19,124 bases of DNA from Hungateiclostridiaceae bacterium UBA3934 (GTDB taxonomy: Bacteria; Bacillota; Clostridia; Acetivibrionales; DTU013), in contig DGEE01000099.1 in NCBI GenBank assembly GCA_002385815.1, positions 5,359 through 24,482 of the forward strand. Reading direction: 5' to 3'. How positions within the stretch are numbered: the stretch's first letter is position 1; each line of letters begins with the position of its first letter. The notes beneath the pieces were generated by a model. That model was not told the DNA's origin. It was given only the letters and a program-made list of their open reading frames with translations, and did no database searches. The translations under genes were made by a program, and so were the position numbers. Below, piece by piece: positions 7,078-14,942 of this stretch.

Positions 7078-7848
7078 TTATCTCCCAATAAACTGCTGAA
7101 CCAGGACCTTTCCGTAAGTTGCACTGCTTTCGACTCCTATGCCGGTCACCTTGAATCCCGGGTTCAGTATATTCTTCTTGTGTGTATCAGAAGACATCCA
7201 TGCCTTGAAGGCGCCTTCCACCGTTTTATTCCCTGCAATATTCTCTCCGGCAGATTTGAATGTGGTATCGAACTGCCTCATCATATCAAACGGCGAGCCA
7301 TAGGTTGGTGACTGGTGAGAGAAATAGTTATTCTCCACCATGTCCTTCGCCTTGATCCTTGCCACCCTCATCAGGTTCTCGTCGATTGCAAGAGGCTCAA
7401 GACCATTCTCTTCACGCGCTTTATTGACAAGCTCCAGCAGTTTCTGTTCATCCTCTGTCAGAACTACCTTTTCCGGTGCCGGAGAAGTTGTTTTCCCTTT
7501 CGATGCGCTGATATCCGCCGAGACCTGTATGGAAACATCCTCGATGTCCAGATATTTCCCATAAACCGCACCTACGCGGCCAGTATCGGGAACATACACT
7601 GCATACCAGTCACCCAGCTTGCCCATAACCGTCAGCAACTGTCCCTTTGTCAGCTTGCCGATGGACGGATAGTCAGTGGAAGGCCCTTCTCTTAAGTTCA
7701 GAGCGTTCACGTTGACTTCTCCCGTGCTGCTCTCGATTTTCTCAAAAGCCAGCTGCACCCTCGGCTCATTGCCGACTGCTGTTGCATAGCAGGTTGTGGA
7801 AATCAATAGTGCAGCCATTACAACAAGGATAAGGATCTTTGTTTTCAT
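7078..7848 (-). CDS. Secreted SH3b-CAP (SCP/YkwD-type) protein
   Basis: The 256-residue protein begins with a signal peptide (MKTKILILVVMAALLIST, likely cut after about residue 22-24). A bacterial SH3 domain follows at about 45-102 (VNALNLREGPSTDYPSIGKL), then a Ser/Lys/Pro linker at about 103-130. A CAP/SCP domain fills 132-256, with the family signatures NYFSHQSPTYGSP, AGENIAGN and HKKNILNPGFKVTGIGV. SH3b domains usually bind cell-wall peptides and YkwD-type CAP proteins are secreted, often linked to the wall or spore; the exact activity is unknown. GGAGG lies 7 bases before the ATG. A minus-strand promoter candidate sits at 7887-7915 and a strong terminator at 6866-6897, so the gene is probably transcribed alone. 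Confidence 0.93.
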   Translation of the reverse strand: MKTKILILVVMAALLISTTCYATAVGNEPRVQLAFEKIESSTGEVNVNALNLREGPSTDYPSIGKLTKGQLLTVMGKLGDWYAVYVPDTGRVGAVYGKYLDIEDVSIQVSADISASKGKTTSPAPEKVVLTEDEQKLLELVNKAREENGLEPLAIDENLMRVARIKAKDMVENNYFSHQSPTYGSPFDMMRQFDTTFKSAGENIAGNKTVEGAFKAWMSSDTHKKNILNPGFKVTGIGVESSATYGKVLVQQFIGR

Positions 7849-7886
7849 ACTACTACCTCCAATTACCTCTTAATGCAAAATTTTTA

Positions 7887-7915
7887 AATAAATATTCTGG
7901 TAATAGTATTGACAA
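7887..7915 (-). promoter_or_regulatory. Candidate promoter for the CAP gene
   Basis: On the minus strand TTGTCA is followed after 17 bases by TTTATT, in very AT-rich sequence about 40 bases upstream of the start codon. The -10 matches the consensus at only four of six positions. Confidence 0.35.
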
Positions 7916-8003
7916 TTATTTTTGAATTATTTGCATTTTAGTGGTAATCAGGCAGTAATTTTTCAGTATAGTCCCATTCCCTCCGGCAGCGTGTCCGGCT
8001 GGC

Positions 8004-9443
8004 CTAGTACGCCTTACCCCAGTAGACCAGCGTATTTGCATCCTTCCCGCAGTAGATGCACTTGTCTGAGACAGGCTCTGTATCATCAAAAGGTATGCAT
8101 CTCGAAGTCGCACCCGTTTCTTCTTTTATAGCATCTTCACACGCCCTGTCACCACACCACATCGCCCTGATAAAGCCTGGTGTGGTCTCCAGTATCCTTG
8201 CAAACTCAGACATTTCCACAGCCGTATAAGTCTTCTCGTTCCTCGATCTGGTCGCTTTTTCGAGAAGATTTTTGTGGATCGAATCGAGCAACTCAGGCAC
8301 TCTGGTTTCCAATTCATCCATCGGCACGAACACTTTTTCCCTCGTGTCACGTCTGACCAGCACAACCTGCCCCTTCTCGATATCCTTCGGTCCAATCTCA
8401 AGCCTCACCGGAACACCCTTCATTTCATATTCGTTGAATTTCCATCCGGGAGTCTTATCACTGTCATCCATCCTGACCCTCACCAAGCCGGACAATCTCG
8501 AGCAAATCTCCGATGCTTTCTCCAGAACCCCTTCCTTATGCTGAGCAACAGGTATAATAACGACCTGCACCGGCGCAACCCTGGGCGGCAGCACAAGCCC
8601 GCTGTCATCACCATGCACCATGATGATCGCGCCTATCAGCCTGGTGGTCACCCCCCAGGATGTCTGGTGCACATACTGCAGTTGATTTGATTTGTCTGTG
8701 TATTGTATGTCAAATGCCCTCGCAAAACCATCACCGAAATTGTGGGATGTGCCTGACTGCAGGGCAATTCCATTGTGCATCAATGCCTCGATGGTGTATG
8801 TCGCTTCAGCACCTGCAAATTTTTCCTTCTCTGTCTTCAGACCCTTTACTACAGGTATTGCCAGCACATTTTCACAAAATTCCGCATAAACATTGAGCAT
8901 CCTGATGGTTTCTTCCTGGGCCTCCTCAGCCGTCGCATGGGCCGTATGGCCCTCCTGCCACAGAAACTCCAATGTCCTGAGGAAAGGGCGGGTATTCTTC
9001 TCCCACCTTACCACTGAGCACCACTGATTGTACAGCTTCGGCAGATCCCTGTAGGAGTGTATGTTGTTCTTATAATGATCGCAGAACAGCGTCTCGGATG
9101 TCGGTCTTACACACAGCCGCTCTGTCAGTTTTTCATCCCCGCCATGTGTAACCCATGCCACTTCCGGAGCAAAACCTTCGACATGGTCCTTCTCCTTCTG
9201 CAGCAAGCTCTCGGGGATAAACATGGGCATGTAGACATTCTCATGTCCCGTTTCCTTGAACCTGTTGTCCAGTTCCTTCTGGATATTTTCCCAGATTGCA
9301 TAACCATAAGGCTTGATGACCATGCAGCCTCTCACACTGGAGTAATCCACCAGGTCAGCTTTCTTGATAACGTCCGTGTACCATTGAGTAAAGTCCTGGT
9401 CCATAGGCGTTATCTCTTCGACGAATTTCTTGTCCTGTGCCAT
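8004..9443 (-). CDS. proS: Prolyl-tRNA synthetase, archaeal/eukaryotic type
   Basis: This 479-residue class II synthetase charges tRNA-Pro. The N-terminal catalytic core holds CVRPTSETLF, motif 2 in TRPFLRTLEFLWQEGH, and motif 3 in GVTTRLIGAIIMVHGDDSG. The anticodon-binding domain follows, then a C-terminal zinc-binding-like region with WCGDRAC and DKCIYCG, ending in Lys-Ala-Tyr. There is no YbaK-type editing insert between motifs 2 and 3, as expected for the short archaeal/eukaryotic form found in many bacteria. The frame is open upstream to 9611, but ATG 9441-9443 is chosen because AAAGGAG precedes it by 7 bases and the extra upstream codons are the T-box leader. Expression is evidently controlled by that leader. 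Confidence 0.97.
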   Translation of the reverse strand: MAQDKKFVEEITPMDQDFTQWYTDVIKKADLVDYSSVRGCMVIKPYGYAIWENIQKELDNRFKETGHENVYMPMFIPESLLQKEKDHVEGFAPEVAWVTHGGDEKLTERLCVRPTSETLFCDHYKNNIHSYRDLPKLYNQWCSVVRWEKNTRPFLRTLEFLWQEGHTAHATAEEAQEETIRMLNVYAEFCENVLAIPVVKGLKTEKEKFAGAEATYTIEALMHNGIALQSGTSHNFGDGFARAFDIQYTDKSNQLQYVHQTSWGVTTRLIGAIIMVHGDDSGLVLPPRVAPVQVVIIPVAQHKEGVLEKASEICSRLSGLVRVRMDDSDKTPGWKFNEYEMKGVPVRLEIGPKDIEKGQVVLVRRDTREKVFVPMDELETRVPELLDSIHKNLLEKATRSRNEKTYTAVEMSEFARILETTPGFIRAMWCGDRACEDAIKEETGATSRCIPFDDTEPVSDKCIYCGKDANTLVYWGKAY

Positions 9444-9490
9444 ATTTCCACTCCTTTTAGCAAGTAATAACTCTTTTTTCGACTGATAAT

Positions 9491-9517
9491 AAAAAACGCC
9501 CCTGCAGCTCAGGGACG
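9491..9517 (-). terminator. T-box intrinsic terminator upstream of proS
   Basis: On the minus strand CGTCCCTG and CAGGGGCG form an 8-bp stem around a 5-base loop, followed by six T residues. The CGTCCCT strand can pair instead with the GGG of the T-box sequence, giving the alternative antiterminator expected of this riboswitch class. Confidence 0.9.
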
Positions 9518-9695
9518 AATCAACTCCGCGGTACCACCCATCTTGGATAAACCCACTCAAATCCCGCTTCCTTATCGGGAAACAGAATCGTAAACCTGTA
9601 TCGCGGCTCAAACGGCAACCTCATCGGCTGCATCTCAGGGGTGGGAAGAAAGGTGCTGCCTTTCGCATTCCCGTCATCGACGTTTTCGCTATTTA
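9491..9695 (-). promoter_or_regulatory. T-box leader of proS
   Basis: The leader carries the conserved T-box AAGATGGGTGGTACCGCGG at 9526-9544 followed by the terminator at 9491-9517. Uncharged tRNA, expected to be tRNA-Pro from the downstream gene, would stabilise the antiterminator and allow transcription into proS. A small hairpin TCCCG/CGGGA just before the T-box at about 9562-9580 fits Stem III. The 5' part forms local hairpins: 9643-9672 (GGGAA and GAAAGG pairing with TTCCC and CCTTTC) and GCAGCC-GATGA-GGTTGC at about 9616-9632. I cannot find the usual AGUA and distal-loop signatures of Stem I or assign a specifier triplet with confidence. Confidence 0.9.
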
Positions 9696-9701
9696 TGAAG
9701 T

Positions 9702-9731
9702 AGTATAATACACCAAATGCGTTGTTGTCAA
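9702..9731 (-). promoter_or_regulatory. Sigma-A promoter of the proS T-box leader
   Basis: On the minus strand TTGACA (9726-9731) is followed after 18 bases by TATACT (9702-9707). This puts the transcription start near 9695, just upstream of the structured leader. Confidence 0.75.
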
Positions 9732-9894
9732 TACCTGCGCTCAGGACTGACACATCAGCGGCACTGCGTTTTACTCGGCGATAATGCGCAGTGGCAAAAC
9801 AGGACACCTATCCCTGATTGTACATCAACTATAATCCCGACATTGCATATTATCTATAGAGCAGTGAATAACTTAAGCCGGGGCGTCACGGGCT

Positions 9895-9923
9895 TTGACA
9901 AAATACGTCGCCGGCAATATAAT
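9895..9923 (+). promoter_or_regulatory. Perfect sigma-A promoter for ispF-like gene
   Basis: TTGACA at 9895-9900 and TATAAT at 9918-9923 are separated by exactly 17 bases. This is a full match to the vegetative consensus. Transcription should start near 9930, leaving a leader of about 155 bases before the ATG at 10085. It is divergent to the proS promoter about 165 bp away; the stretch between them shows no gene. Confidence 0.85.
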
Positions 9924-9929
9924 GCTTAT

Positions 9930-10084
9930 GTACGGAAAACGTACGTCGCATTTTCACAAGTACTTCAGGCATGCTTAAAATGTACACTGCACTTATACAC
10001 GTGCTCCAGGTGTGCCTCAGACGTATGCCGCATTTCATATCAGTTCAATAACGGCTCACGGCAGCCGGAAGGCAGGTTGTTGTA
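9930..10084 (+). promoter_or_regulatory. Long leader with mirrored degenerate repeats
   Basis: This leader contains two pairs of similar segments in the order A-B-B'-A'. A is ACGTACGTCGCATTTT (9939-9954) and A' is ACGTATGCCGCATTT (10021-10035). B is GTACTTCAGGCATGCTT (9960-9976) and B' is GTGCTCCAGGTGTGCCT (10001-10017). The differences within each pair are nearly all transitions. No known riboswitch is recognised. The ribosome site before the ATG is weak (CAGG at 8 bases). Confidence 0.4.
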
Positions 10085-10555
10085 ATGAAAGTAGGTATTG
10101 GACAGGACAGCCACAGGTTTGATTTTGAAGATACCAGCAAAAAGCTGATCCTCGGCGGGATAGTTTTTGAGGATGAGCCGCCTTTAAAAGGCAACAGCGA
10201 TGCAGATGTCATCCTCCATTCGATTACAAATGCAATCTCGGGTGTCACCTGCGTGAACATCCTCGGTGAAATAAGCGACGATCTGTGCCTGAACAAAGGG
10301 ATAACAGACAGCAGCGTTTATCTTCGCGAAGCACTCAAACACCTGAGAGATTACAAAATAGTGCATCTGTCCATTTCAATAGAATGCAAAAGGCCCAGGA
10401 TATCACCCAGAATAGATGAAATAAGGCAGAGCCTGTCTGTCATGCTCGAGATCCCGGAAGACTGCATCGGCATAACAGCGACCAGCGGGGAAGAGCTCAC
10501 ACCCTTCGGACAGGGCCTGGGGATACAGGTGATCAGCATCATTACAGTGATTTAA
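10085..10555 (+). CDS. IspF-like protein, divergent
   Basis: The 156-residue length and N-terminus (MKVGIGQDSHRF) identify the IspF fold, which in the canonical enzyme makes 2-C-methyl-D-erythritol 2,4-cyclodiphosphate in the non-mevalonate isoprenoid pathway. Zinc ligands D8, H10 and H45 (DVILH) are kept, and E136 may match the second-metal glutamate. Other hallmarks differ: the usual HSDAD is NSDAD, GDIG is NILG, and the FPDTD loop is replaced by ISDDLCLNKG. TTTEKLG near the C-terminus reads TSGEELTPF. So it may be a paralogue with altered function or an unusual active IspF. It is alone on the plus strand, converges with natB, and is read from a perfect consensus promoter. IspD lies 2 kb away on the other strand. 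Family membership is solid; activity is uncertain. Confidence 0.85.
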   Translation: MKVGIGQDSHRFDFEDTSKKLILGGIVFEDEPPLKGNSDADVILHSITNAISGVTCVNILGEISDDLCLNKGITDSSVYLREALKHLRDYKIVHLSISIECKRPRISPRIDEIRQSLSVMLEIPEDCIGITATSGEELTPFGQGLGIQVISIITVI

Positions 10556-10560
10556 GCCGC

Positions 10561-10587
10561 TGTCCGGAATCCCGCCTTGCCCGGACA
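10561..10587. other. Hairpin between convergent ispF-like and natB genes
   Basis: TGTCCGG and CCGGACA can form a 7-bp stem around a 13-base loop between the two convergent genes. Neither strand has a T-run, so it is only a possible weak bidirectional terminator. Confidence 0.35.
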
Positions 10588-10642
10588 CATGCGTAAACCA
10601 GGCCCGTGTCACCTTCGCAGATGCCCACCCCTGTGCCTTTCA

Positions 10643-11857
10643 TCAATTCCTGAACATTACCTTTTCCTTCTTGAAGAGTGATGCTGCAAACATCAGTGTC
10701 AGAATGACAAAGATGATCGATGTCACCAGCGCCAGCACCAGGTTGAAATAATTTATGCTACCTCCCAGTATCATCTTGAATGCAGCTACTGTGTTCATGA
10801 CCGGCATCACAAACATAACGGGAGAAAGGTCGCTCGCCTGCATGAACATCGTGGCATATCCCGGCACCATGGCCGCCAGCATCAGGAATGACAGATATGT
10901 CTGGGCTTCTTTGTACGATTTTGCGATGGTACTGAGCGCGATCTGTATTCCTGAAAACGTCATGCCAAGGGCAACTGTTATGAGCAATGCCAGAACGACA
11001 GCCAAAGGATCCAGTGAAATACCTTGCAGCTGCGTATCTATTCCGATCGTTAGAGAATTGGGATTGATTATATATCCTATGGACAGGCCGACAAGAATAG
11101 CCACAAGGCTGACCATCGAGAAAAGCGTCACCGCCAGATATTTCCCGAGCAACAGAGACCCTCTGTCTGGCATAGTCGTTAGAAGCGGCTCGAATGTATT
11201 GCGCTCCTTTTCACCTGCCACGAGATCCGTCGCAGCCGGGATCCCACCTACGGCGACCAGTATCGAAATCATGAACGGCAGCATCATCTGAAGCATCATA
11301 TTGTTGCCCATGTCATTTGGTGCAAGGTTTTTGCGCTCCACCTGCACAGGCTGTAAAAAATCCGGATCGAGACCTAAAGCAGCGATCCTTTCCTCAACAA
11401 CTTCTTCGCTAAATCTATCAATGGCCCGTGAAACGATGTCTGCTGCAGCCTGTGATTTGGTCTTCGACTCATCATACTGAAGCGTTATCTGTATCGGCTG
11501 CCCGTCCTCCAATTTTTCGGCATAGGAGTTTTCTATTTCTAAAATGCACCTGATTTCATTATTCTCCAGTGCCTTTACAGGGTCCTCTGCATCGACGAGC
11601 ACGATATTGGGATTTTTGCTCAGGATCCTTTCCTGAACAAGCTCCCTCACTTCTGGGCTGTTTGAGGACCGCGACAAAGCAACCATGACATTCTCATTCA
11701 TATCCTTTTCGAATTTCTGGATGCCGCCACCCATCACGATGTTGATAACAGGTATCAGTATCATCGGAAGCAATATACTCGATATTATCGTCCTTCTGTC
11801 GCGGAGCAGATCCTTTACTTCTTTCCGCAGTACTATCATCACATGTTTCAGCTTCAT
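10643..11857 (-). CDS. natB: ABC-2 type transporter permease, NatB-like
   Basis: This is a 404-residue permease of an ABC exporter of the NatB family. One membrane helix lies at about 22-44, followed by a large extracytoplasmic domain at about 45-185. A cluster of five or six helices runs to the C-terminus. The cytoplasmic segment ATDLVAGEKERNTFEPLLTT at about residues 206-225 is highly typical of NatB proteins. Its ATG overlaps the natA stop by four bases (ATGA at 11854-11857), so the two are translationally coupled. NatAB of Bacillus subtilis exports sodium; homologues elsewhere export other substrates, so the substrate here is not settled. It converges with the ispF-like gene. Confidence 0.92.
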   Translation of the reverse strand: MKLKHVMIVLRKEVKDLLRDRRTIISSILLPMILIPVINIVMGGGIQKFEKDMNENVMVALSRSSNSPEVRELVQERILSKNPNIVLVDAEDPVKALENNEIRCILEIENSYAEKLEDGQPIQITLQYDESKTKSQAAADIVSRAIDRFSEEVVEERIAALGLDPDFLQPVQVERKNLAPNDMGNNMMLQMMLPFMISILVAVGGIPAATDLVAGEKERNTFEPLLTTMPDRGSLLLGKYLAVTLFSMVSLVAILVGLSIGYIINPNSLTIGIDTQLQGISLDPLAVVLALLITVALGMTFSGIQIALSTIAKSYKEAQTYLSFLMLAAMVPGYATMFMQASDLSPVMFVMPVMNTVAAFKMILGGSINYFNLVLALVTSIIFVILTLMFAASLFKKEKVMFRN

Positions 11858-12585
11858 TTCGCACCCACCAGCCTGACGAACAATTCTTCCAGATCATTGT
11901 TCCCGTGTTTTATTTTAAGCTCCTCAAGAGTACCGCTTTCGACAAGTCTGCCTTTATGTATTATGCCTATCCGGTCACAAAGCTTCTCCACCTCGCTCAT
12001 CGAGTGGCTTGAGAAAACGATGGTCTTGCCTTCACTTTTGCATCTCAGGATAAAATCATGCACATCCCTTGCCGCTGTGACATCAAGACCGGATGTCGGC
12101 TCATCGAACAGCATTATGTCAGGGTCATGCACTATCGAACGCGCAAAAGCTGCCTTCTGCTTCATTCCCTTCGATAGCGTGGAAGCCCGCTTGTCAACGA
12201 AATCCGTCATGCCAAAAGCCTGCGCCAGCTGACGGATACGCTCCCTGATAGCCGACCTGCTCATTCCGTTCAGTTCGCCGAAATAGGTGATGTTCTCAGC
12301 TACCGTCAGCCTGTCATACAACCCGGTCTCACCCCCGAAAAGGATCCCTATCTGAGCCCTTACCTTTTCCGGTTCTTTCTGCGTGTCGTACCCCTTGAGC
12401 ACTGCATTTCCCGATGTAGGCTTCAGCATCGTCGCCAGCATCCTCAACGTAGTGGTCTTGCCTGCCCCGTTTTCGCCCAGCAGACCGAAAATCTCGCCCT
12501 TGCTGACGCTGAAACTGACATTATCAACCGCTGTAAAATCCCCGAATTTCTTTACAAGTCCGATTGCCTCAATCATCTCTTCCAC
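11854..12585 (-). CDS. natA: ABC transporter ATP-binding protein, NatA-like
   Basis: This 243-residue ATPase carries Walker A GLLGENGAGKTT (34-45), the signature LSKGMKQK near 137, Walker B IMLFDEPTSGLD near 156, and the H-loop in SSHSMSEVEKLCD. It would power the permease encoded directly downstream. The start is ambiguous: GTG 12583-12585 has AGGGA 7 bases upstream, while ATG 12574-12576, three codons later, has a poorer site. It begins only 18 bases after the ispD stop, so ispD, natA and natB form one operon. Confidence 0.94.
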   Translation of the reverse strand: MEEMIEAIGLVKKFGDFTAVDNVSFSVSKGEIFGLLGENGAGKTTTLRMLATMLKPTSGNAVLKGYDTQKEPEKVRAQIGILFGGETGLYDRLTVAENITYFGELNGMSRSAIRERIRQLAQAFGMTDFVDKRASTLSKGMKQKAAFARSIVHDPDIMLFDEPTSGLDVTAARDVHDFILRCKSEGKTIVFSSHSMSEVEKLCDRIGIIHKGRLVESGTLEELKIKHGNNDLEELFVRLVGAK

Positions 12586-12603
12586 ATCCCATTCCCTGTT
12601 ATG

Positions 12604-13320
12604 TCAAGGTGATCCGTTCTGCCGCCTGCTGAGGGCTTCCGCAAAGATCAGATCCTCTCTTGTGGTTACCTTGATATTGGAGTAGCTGCCCATTACCAGT
12701 TTGACCCTGCAACCATATCTTTCCACGAGCATCGCGTCATCCGTAGCCTCGGACATATCGCGCACCGCACGGTCATGGACATCCATGATCAACCTGTAAT
12801 CAAAGGCCTGCGGAGTCTGTATCTGCCAGAGGCTGCTCCTGTCCAGAGTCTTTCTGACAAAGCCTTCCGCATCTGACTCCTTTATCGTATCCTTTGCAGG
12901 TACTGCCGCACAGGCAGCACCATATAACCTGGCGGCTTTTGTACATTCCATTATACTTTCAGTGCTGACAAAAGGTCTGGCACCATCATGTATCAAAACT
13001 ATGTCGCATTCTGAGGACACCTGCTTCAAACCATTATAAACGGAACGCTGCCTGCTTTCTCCGCCTTCTGTGACAGAAGTGACCTTGGTAAATCCGAACC
13101 TCGCAATAACATTTCTTTTGCAATAATCGACCTCATCCTTATTGGCAACTACAATTATTTCATCAATGAGGCTGCACTTCTCAAATTTGTCTATTGTCAT
13201 GGCCAGCATCGGCACACCCAGTATTTCGACGTACTGCTTGTTGATTTCAAGCTCCATGCGCGTTCCCTTGCCTGCAGCCGCAATGACTGCAGCCGTCAGT
13301 CCTTTGCTGCGGGTTTCCAT
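12604..13320 (-). CDS. ispD: 2-C-methyl-D-erythritol 4-phosphate cytidylyltransferase
   Basis: This is a 238-residue enzyme of the non-mevalonate isoprenoid pathway, transferring CMP to 2-C-methyl-D-erythritol 4-phosphate. Canonical motifs are all present: AAAGKGTRM with the INKQY lysine, EGGESRQRSVYNGL, VLIHDGARPFV, VPAKDTIKE, IQTPQAFD and EATDDAMLVE. The start chosen is ATG 13318-13320, preceded by GGGAGAG at 8 bases; a GTG one codon earlier is also possible. A two-codon upstream reading frame (ATG AAG TGA) overlaps the start by a TGATG, which could couple initiation. It leads the natA-natB genes in an operon, replacing the ispD-ispF adjacency common in Firmicutes. Confidence 0.96.
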   Translation of the reverse strand: METRSKGLTAAVIAAAGKGTRMELEINKQYVEILGVPMLAMTIDKFEKCSLIDEIIVVANKDEVDYCKRNVIARFGFTKVTSVTEGGESRQRSVYNGLKQVSSECDIVLIHDGARPFVSTESIMECTKAARLYGAACAAVPAKDTIKESDAEGFVRKTLDRSSLWQIQTPQAFDYRLIMDVHDRAVRDMSEATDDAMLVERYGCRVKLVMGSYSNIKVTTREDLIFAEALSRRQNGSP

Positions 13321-13386
13321 CACTTCATCTCTCCCTCATTAGCCTGATACTGATTTGCCGATCTGACACTGGACCAGTCTCTCCAT

Positions 13387-13415
13387 ATTATGTCATATTA
13401 AATCCCGGTTGAGAA
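13387..13415 (-). promoter_or_regulatory. Candidate promoter of the ispD-natAB operon
   Basis: On the minus strand TTCTCA (13410-13415) is followed after 17 bases by CATAAT (13387-13392). The -10 matches the consensus at five of six positions and the -35 at four of six. The start would be about 60 bases before the ispD ATG. Confidence 0.35.
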
Positions 13416-13624
13416 GTATTCGTTCCATTTTAAACTCATCCATGCGATCTGAAAAACGGATAGCTCCAGGAAATACAGCTAAATATTGAAATACATCGAA
13501 TTCTGAGTAAAATTGGAAATGCAGTTGATCTGACATAACCTCTGATTGGAATAAAAAACAAAACTTCTCAGCCCACAACAGTGAAAGGCTTTATTCACAT
13601 GAGATCATGGTTTATCAGCAGGAC

Positions 13625-13639
13625 ACCGGATAATCCGGT
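13625..13639. promoter_or_regulatory. Palindrome ACCGGAT-A-ATCCGGT
   Basis: This perfect 7-bp inverted repeat is centred on one base, in the non-coding region upstream of ispD and downstream of the PIN/TRAM gene. There is no T-run on either side, so a binding site is more likely than a terminator. Confidence 0.3.
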
Positions 13640-13798
13640 TCAATAAAGACAATACCGATGGGATTCTGAGAACGAATAATCTTCAGCGCTGATCTTGTAC
13701 AGGTGGGAAACCAGCCTGGAACCAACCCGACTTATCTCTCATGCCGACGGGGCACTGGCCCTGGACCTGCCAACACAGCTCCTGCGACGGCACACGAC

Positions 13799-14878
13799 CT
13801 ATACTTCCCGTTCGGCGAAATACTTGGGCTTGGCAAATATCATGCGGCCTGCAGCGGTCTGCAGAATGCTTGTCACAGTAACGTTCAGCTTTTCTCCGAT
13901 ATGCTTGCGCCCGCCATCTATTACTATCATCGTCCCGTCATCGAGATACCCTACACCCTGTCCGTTTTCCTTGCCGTCCCTGATGACTTGTACTACCATT
14001 TCTTCTCCCGGCAGTGCGATTGGCTTCATTGCATTTGCCAGTTCATTGATGTTCAGGACTTCGACACCTTGGAAATTAGCTACCTTGTTCAGGTTGAAAT
14101 CCACTGTCATGACCTTTCCGCCAAGCTTTTTGGCCATGTTCAGCAAAGCATTGTCGACTTCTGCATCAGAGTTCACTTCACTATCCTCGATCCTCATCGG
14201 AAACTGCAGTTCCTTCTGCATCATATTGAGAACATCCAGCCCTCGCCTTCCCCTGTTCCTCTTCAACGGATCCTGAGAATCAGCTATATGCCGTAGTTCA
14301 TCGAGCACAAAACTGGGTACGATGAGCTCTCCCTCAATAAAACCGCTTCTGCAGATGTCTATTATACGGCCGTCGATGATAACGCTCGTGTCCAGTATTT
14401 TTGGATCTGACCTCCCTTTTGCGGCACCAGCCCCGTCAGCCGCCCGTCCCCTGATGCTTTCGAAAATATTCTCGTTTTTCTTTCCCGCTGCAATGGCAAT
14501 CCCAAGACAGCTGAACAGTATGTTAATGACTATGGATACAGGCGTTCCGATGATATCGATGTCTTTGACAGGAATAGTAACAAGATTGGCGATTATCAAG
14601 CCGACTATCAGACCGATCGAACCGACTATCAGTTCATACAGTGTGAGCTTCTGGATAGAGGCCTCCAGCTTGTCGAGCATTTCCATCACTATCTCGATCA
14701 GCTTGTTGCTGGTAGTGTAGAAAATGAAAGCAAGTGCAATTGCTACGACGATATATACCAGCGTCTTGATCTCCGGCGATATACCTGGCAGTTGGTAAAT
14801 GAAAAAGGTCCTGGTCAAAGTGATCCCTGTGATACACCCAACAGTAGCAAAAGAGAATTTAATAATATTATTCAGCAC
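13799..14878 (-). CDS. PIN/TRAM membrane protein, YacL-type
   Basis: The 359-residue protein has four N-terminal membrane helices (about 8-24, 38-55, 82-102, 112-131). A PIN nuclease-like domain follows at about 158-282, with acidic residues D163 (ILDTSVIIDGRI), E194 (LDELRHIA), D242 and D260 (MTVDFNLN). A C-terminal TRAM RNA-binding domain sits at about 285-350. This matches the YacL family, which in Firmicutes sits between disA or carD and ispD. The PIN acidic site is intact, so RNase activity at the membrane is plausible but inferred. The start is GTG 14876-14878 with AAGGGAG about 9 bases upstream; an ATG at 14878-14880 is out of frame. It follows carD by 64 bases and is probably cotranscribed with it. 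Confidence 0.94.
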   Translation of the reverse strand: MLNNIIKFSFATVGCITGITLTRTFFIYQLPGISPEIKTLVYIVVAIALAFIFYTTSNKLIEIVMEMLDKLEASIQKLTLYELIVGSIGLIVGLIIANLVTIPVKDIDIIGTPVSIVINILFSCLGIAIAAGKKNENIFESIRGRAADGAGAAKGRSDPKILDTSVIIDGRIIDICRSGFIEGELIVPSFVLDELRHIADSQDPLKRNRGRRGLDVLNMMQKELQFPMRIEDSEVNSDAEVDNALLNMAKKLGGKVMTVDFNLNKVANFQGVEVLNINELANAMKPIALPGEEMVVQVIRDGKENGQGVGYLDDGTMIVIDGGRKHIGEKLNVTVTSILQTAAGRMIFAKPKYFAEREV

Positions 14879-14942
14879 ATTATCTAACTCCCTTATGAAA
14901 ACGTTCTACCCAAGCACCCGGGAACATTACATCGTTACTGCT

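Larger units (their letters stand above)
13321..13798. other. Intergenic region between PIN/TRAM gene and ispD
   Basis: No gene is supported in these 478 bp. A 61-codon minus-strand frame (13393-13578) lacks a ribosome site and resembles no family. The stretch holds an ispD promoter candidate at 13387-13415 and a perfect palindrome ACCGGAT-A-ATCCGGT at 13625-13639. No intrinsic terminator is evident after the PIN/TRAM gene. Confidence 0.4.

Noticed and set aside
9444..9611. N-terminal extension of proS
   Set aside because: These codons are T-box, terminator and leader sequence; the ATG at 9441-9443 has the proper ribosome site and family start.
9520..9807. Minus-strand 95-codon frame upstream of proS
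   Set aside because: It runs through the promoter and T-box leader; no ribosome site and no protein features.
13393..13578. Minus-strand 61-codon frame between the PIN/TRAM gene and ispD
   Set aside because: No ribosome site, unusual composition, and it overlaps the likely ispD promoter; no recognised remnant.
13625..13639. Intrinsic terminator for the PIN/TRAM gene
   Set aside because: Centre is one base and no T-run follows on the minus strand.
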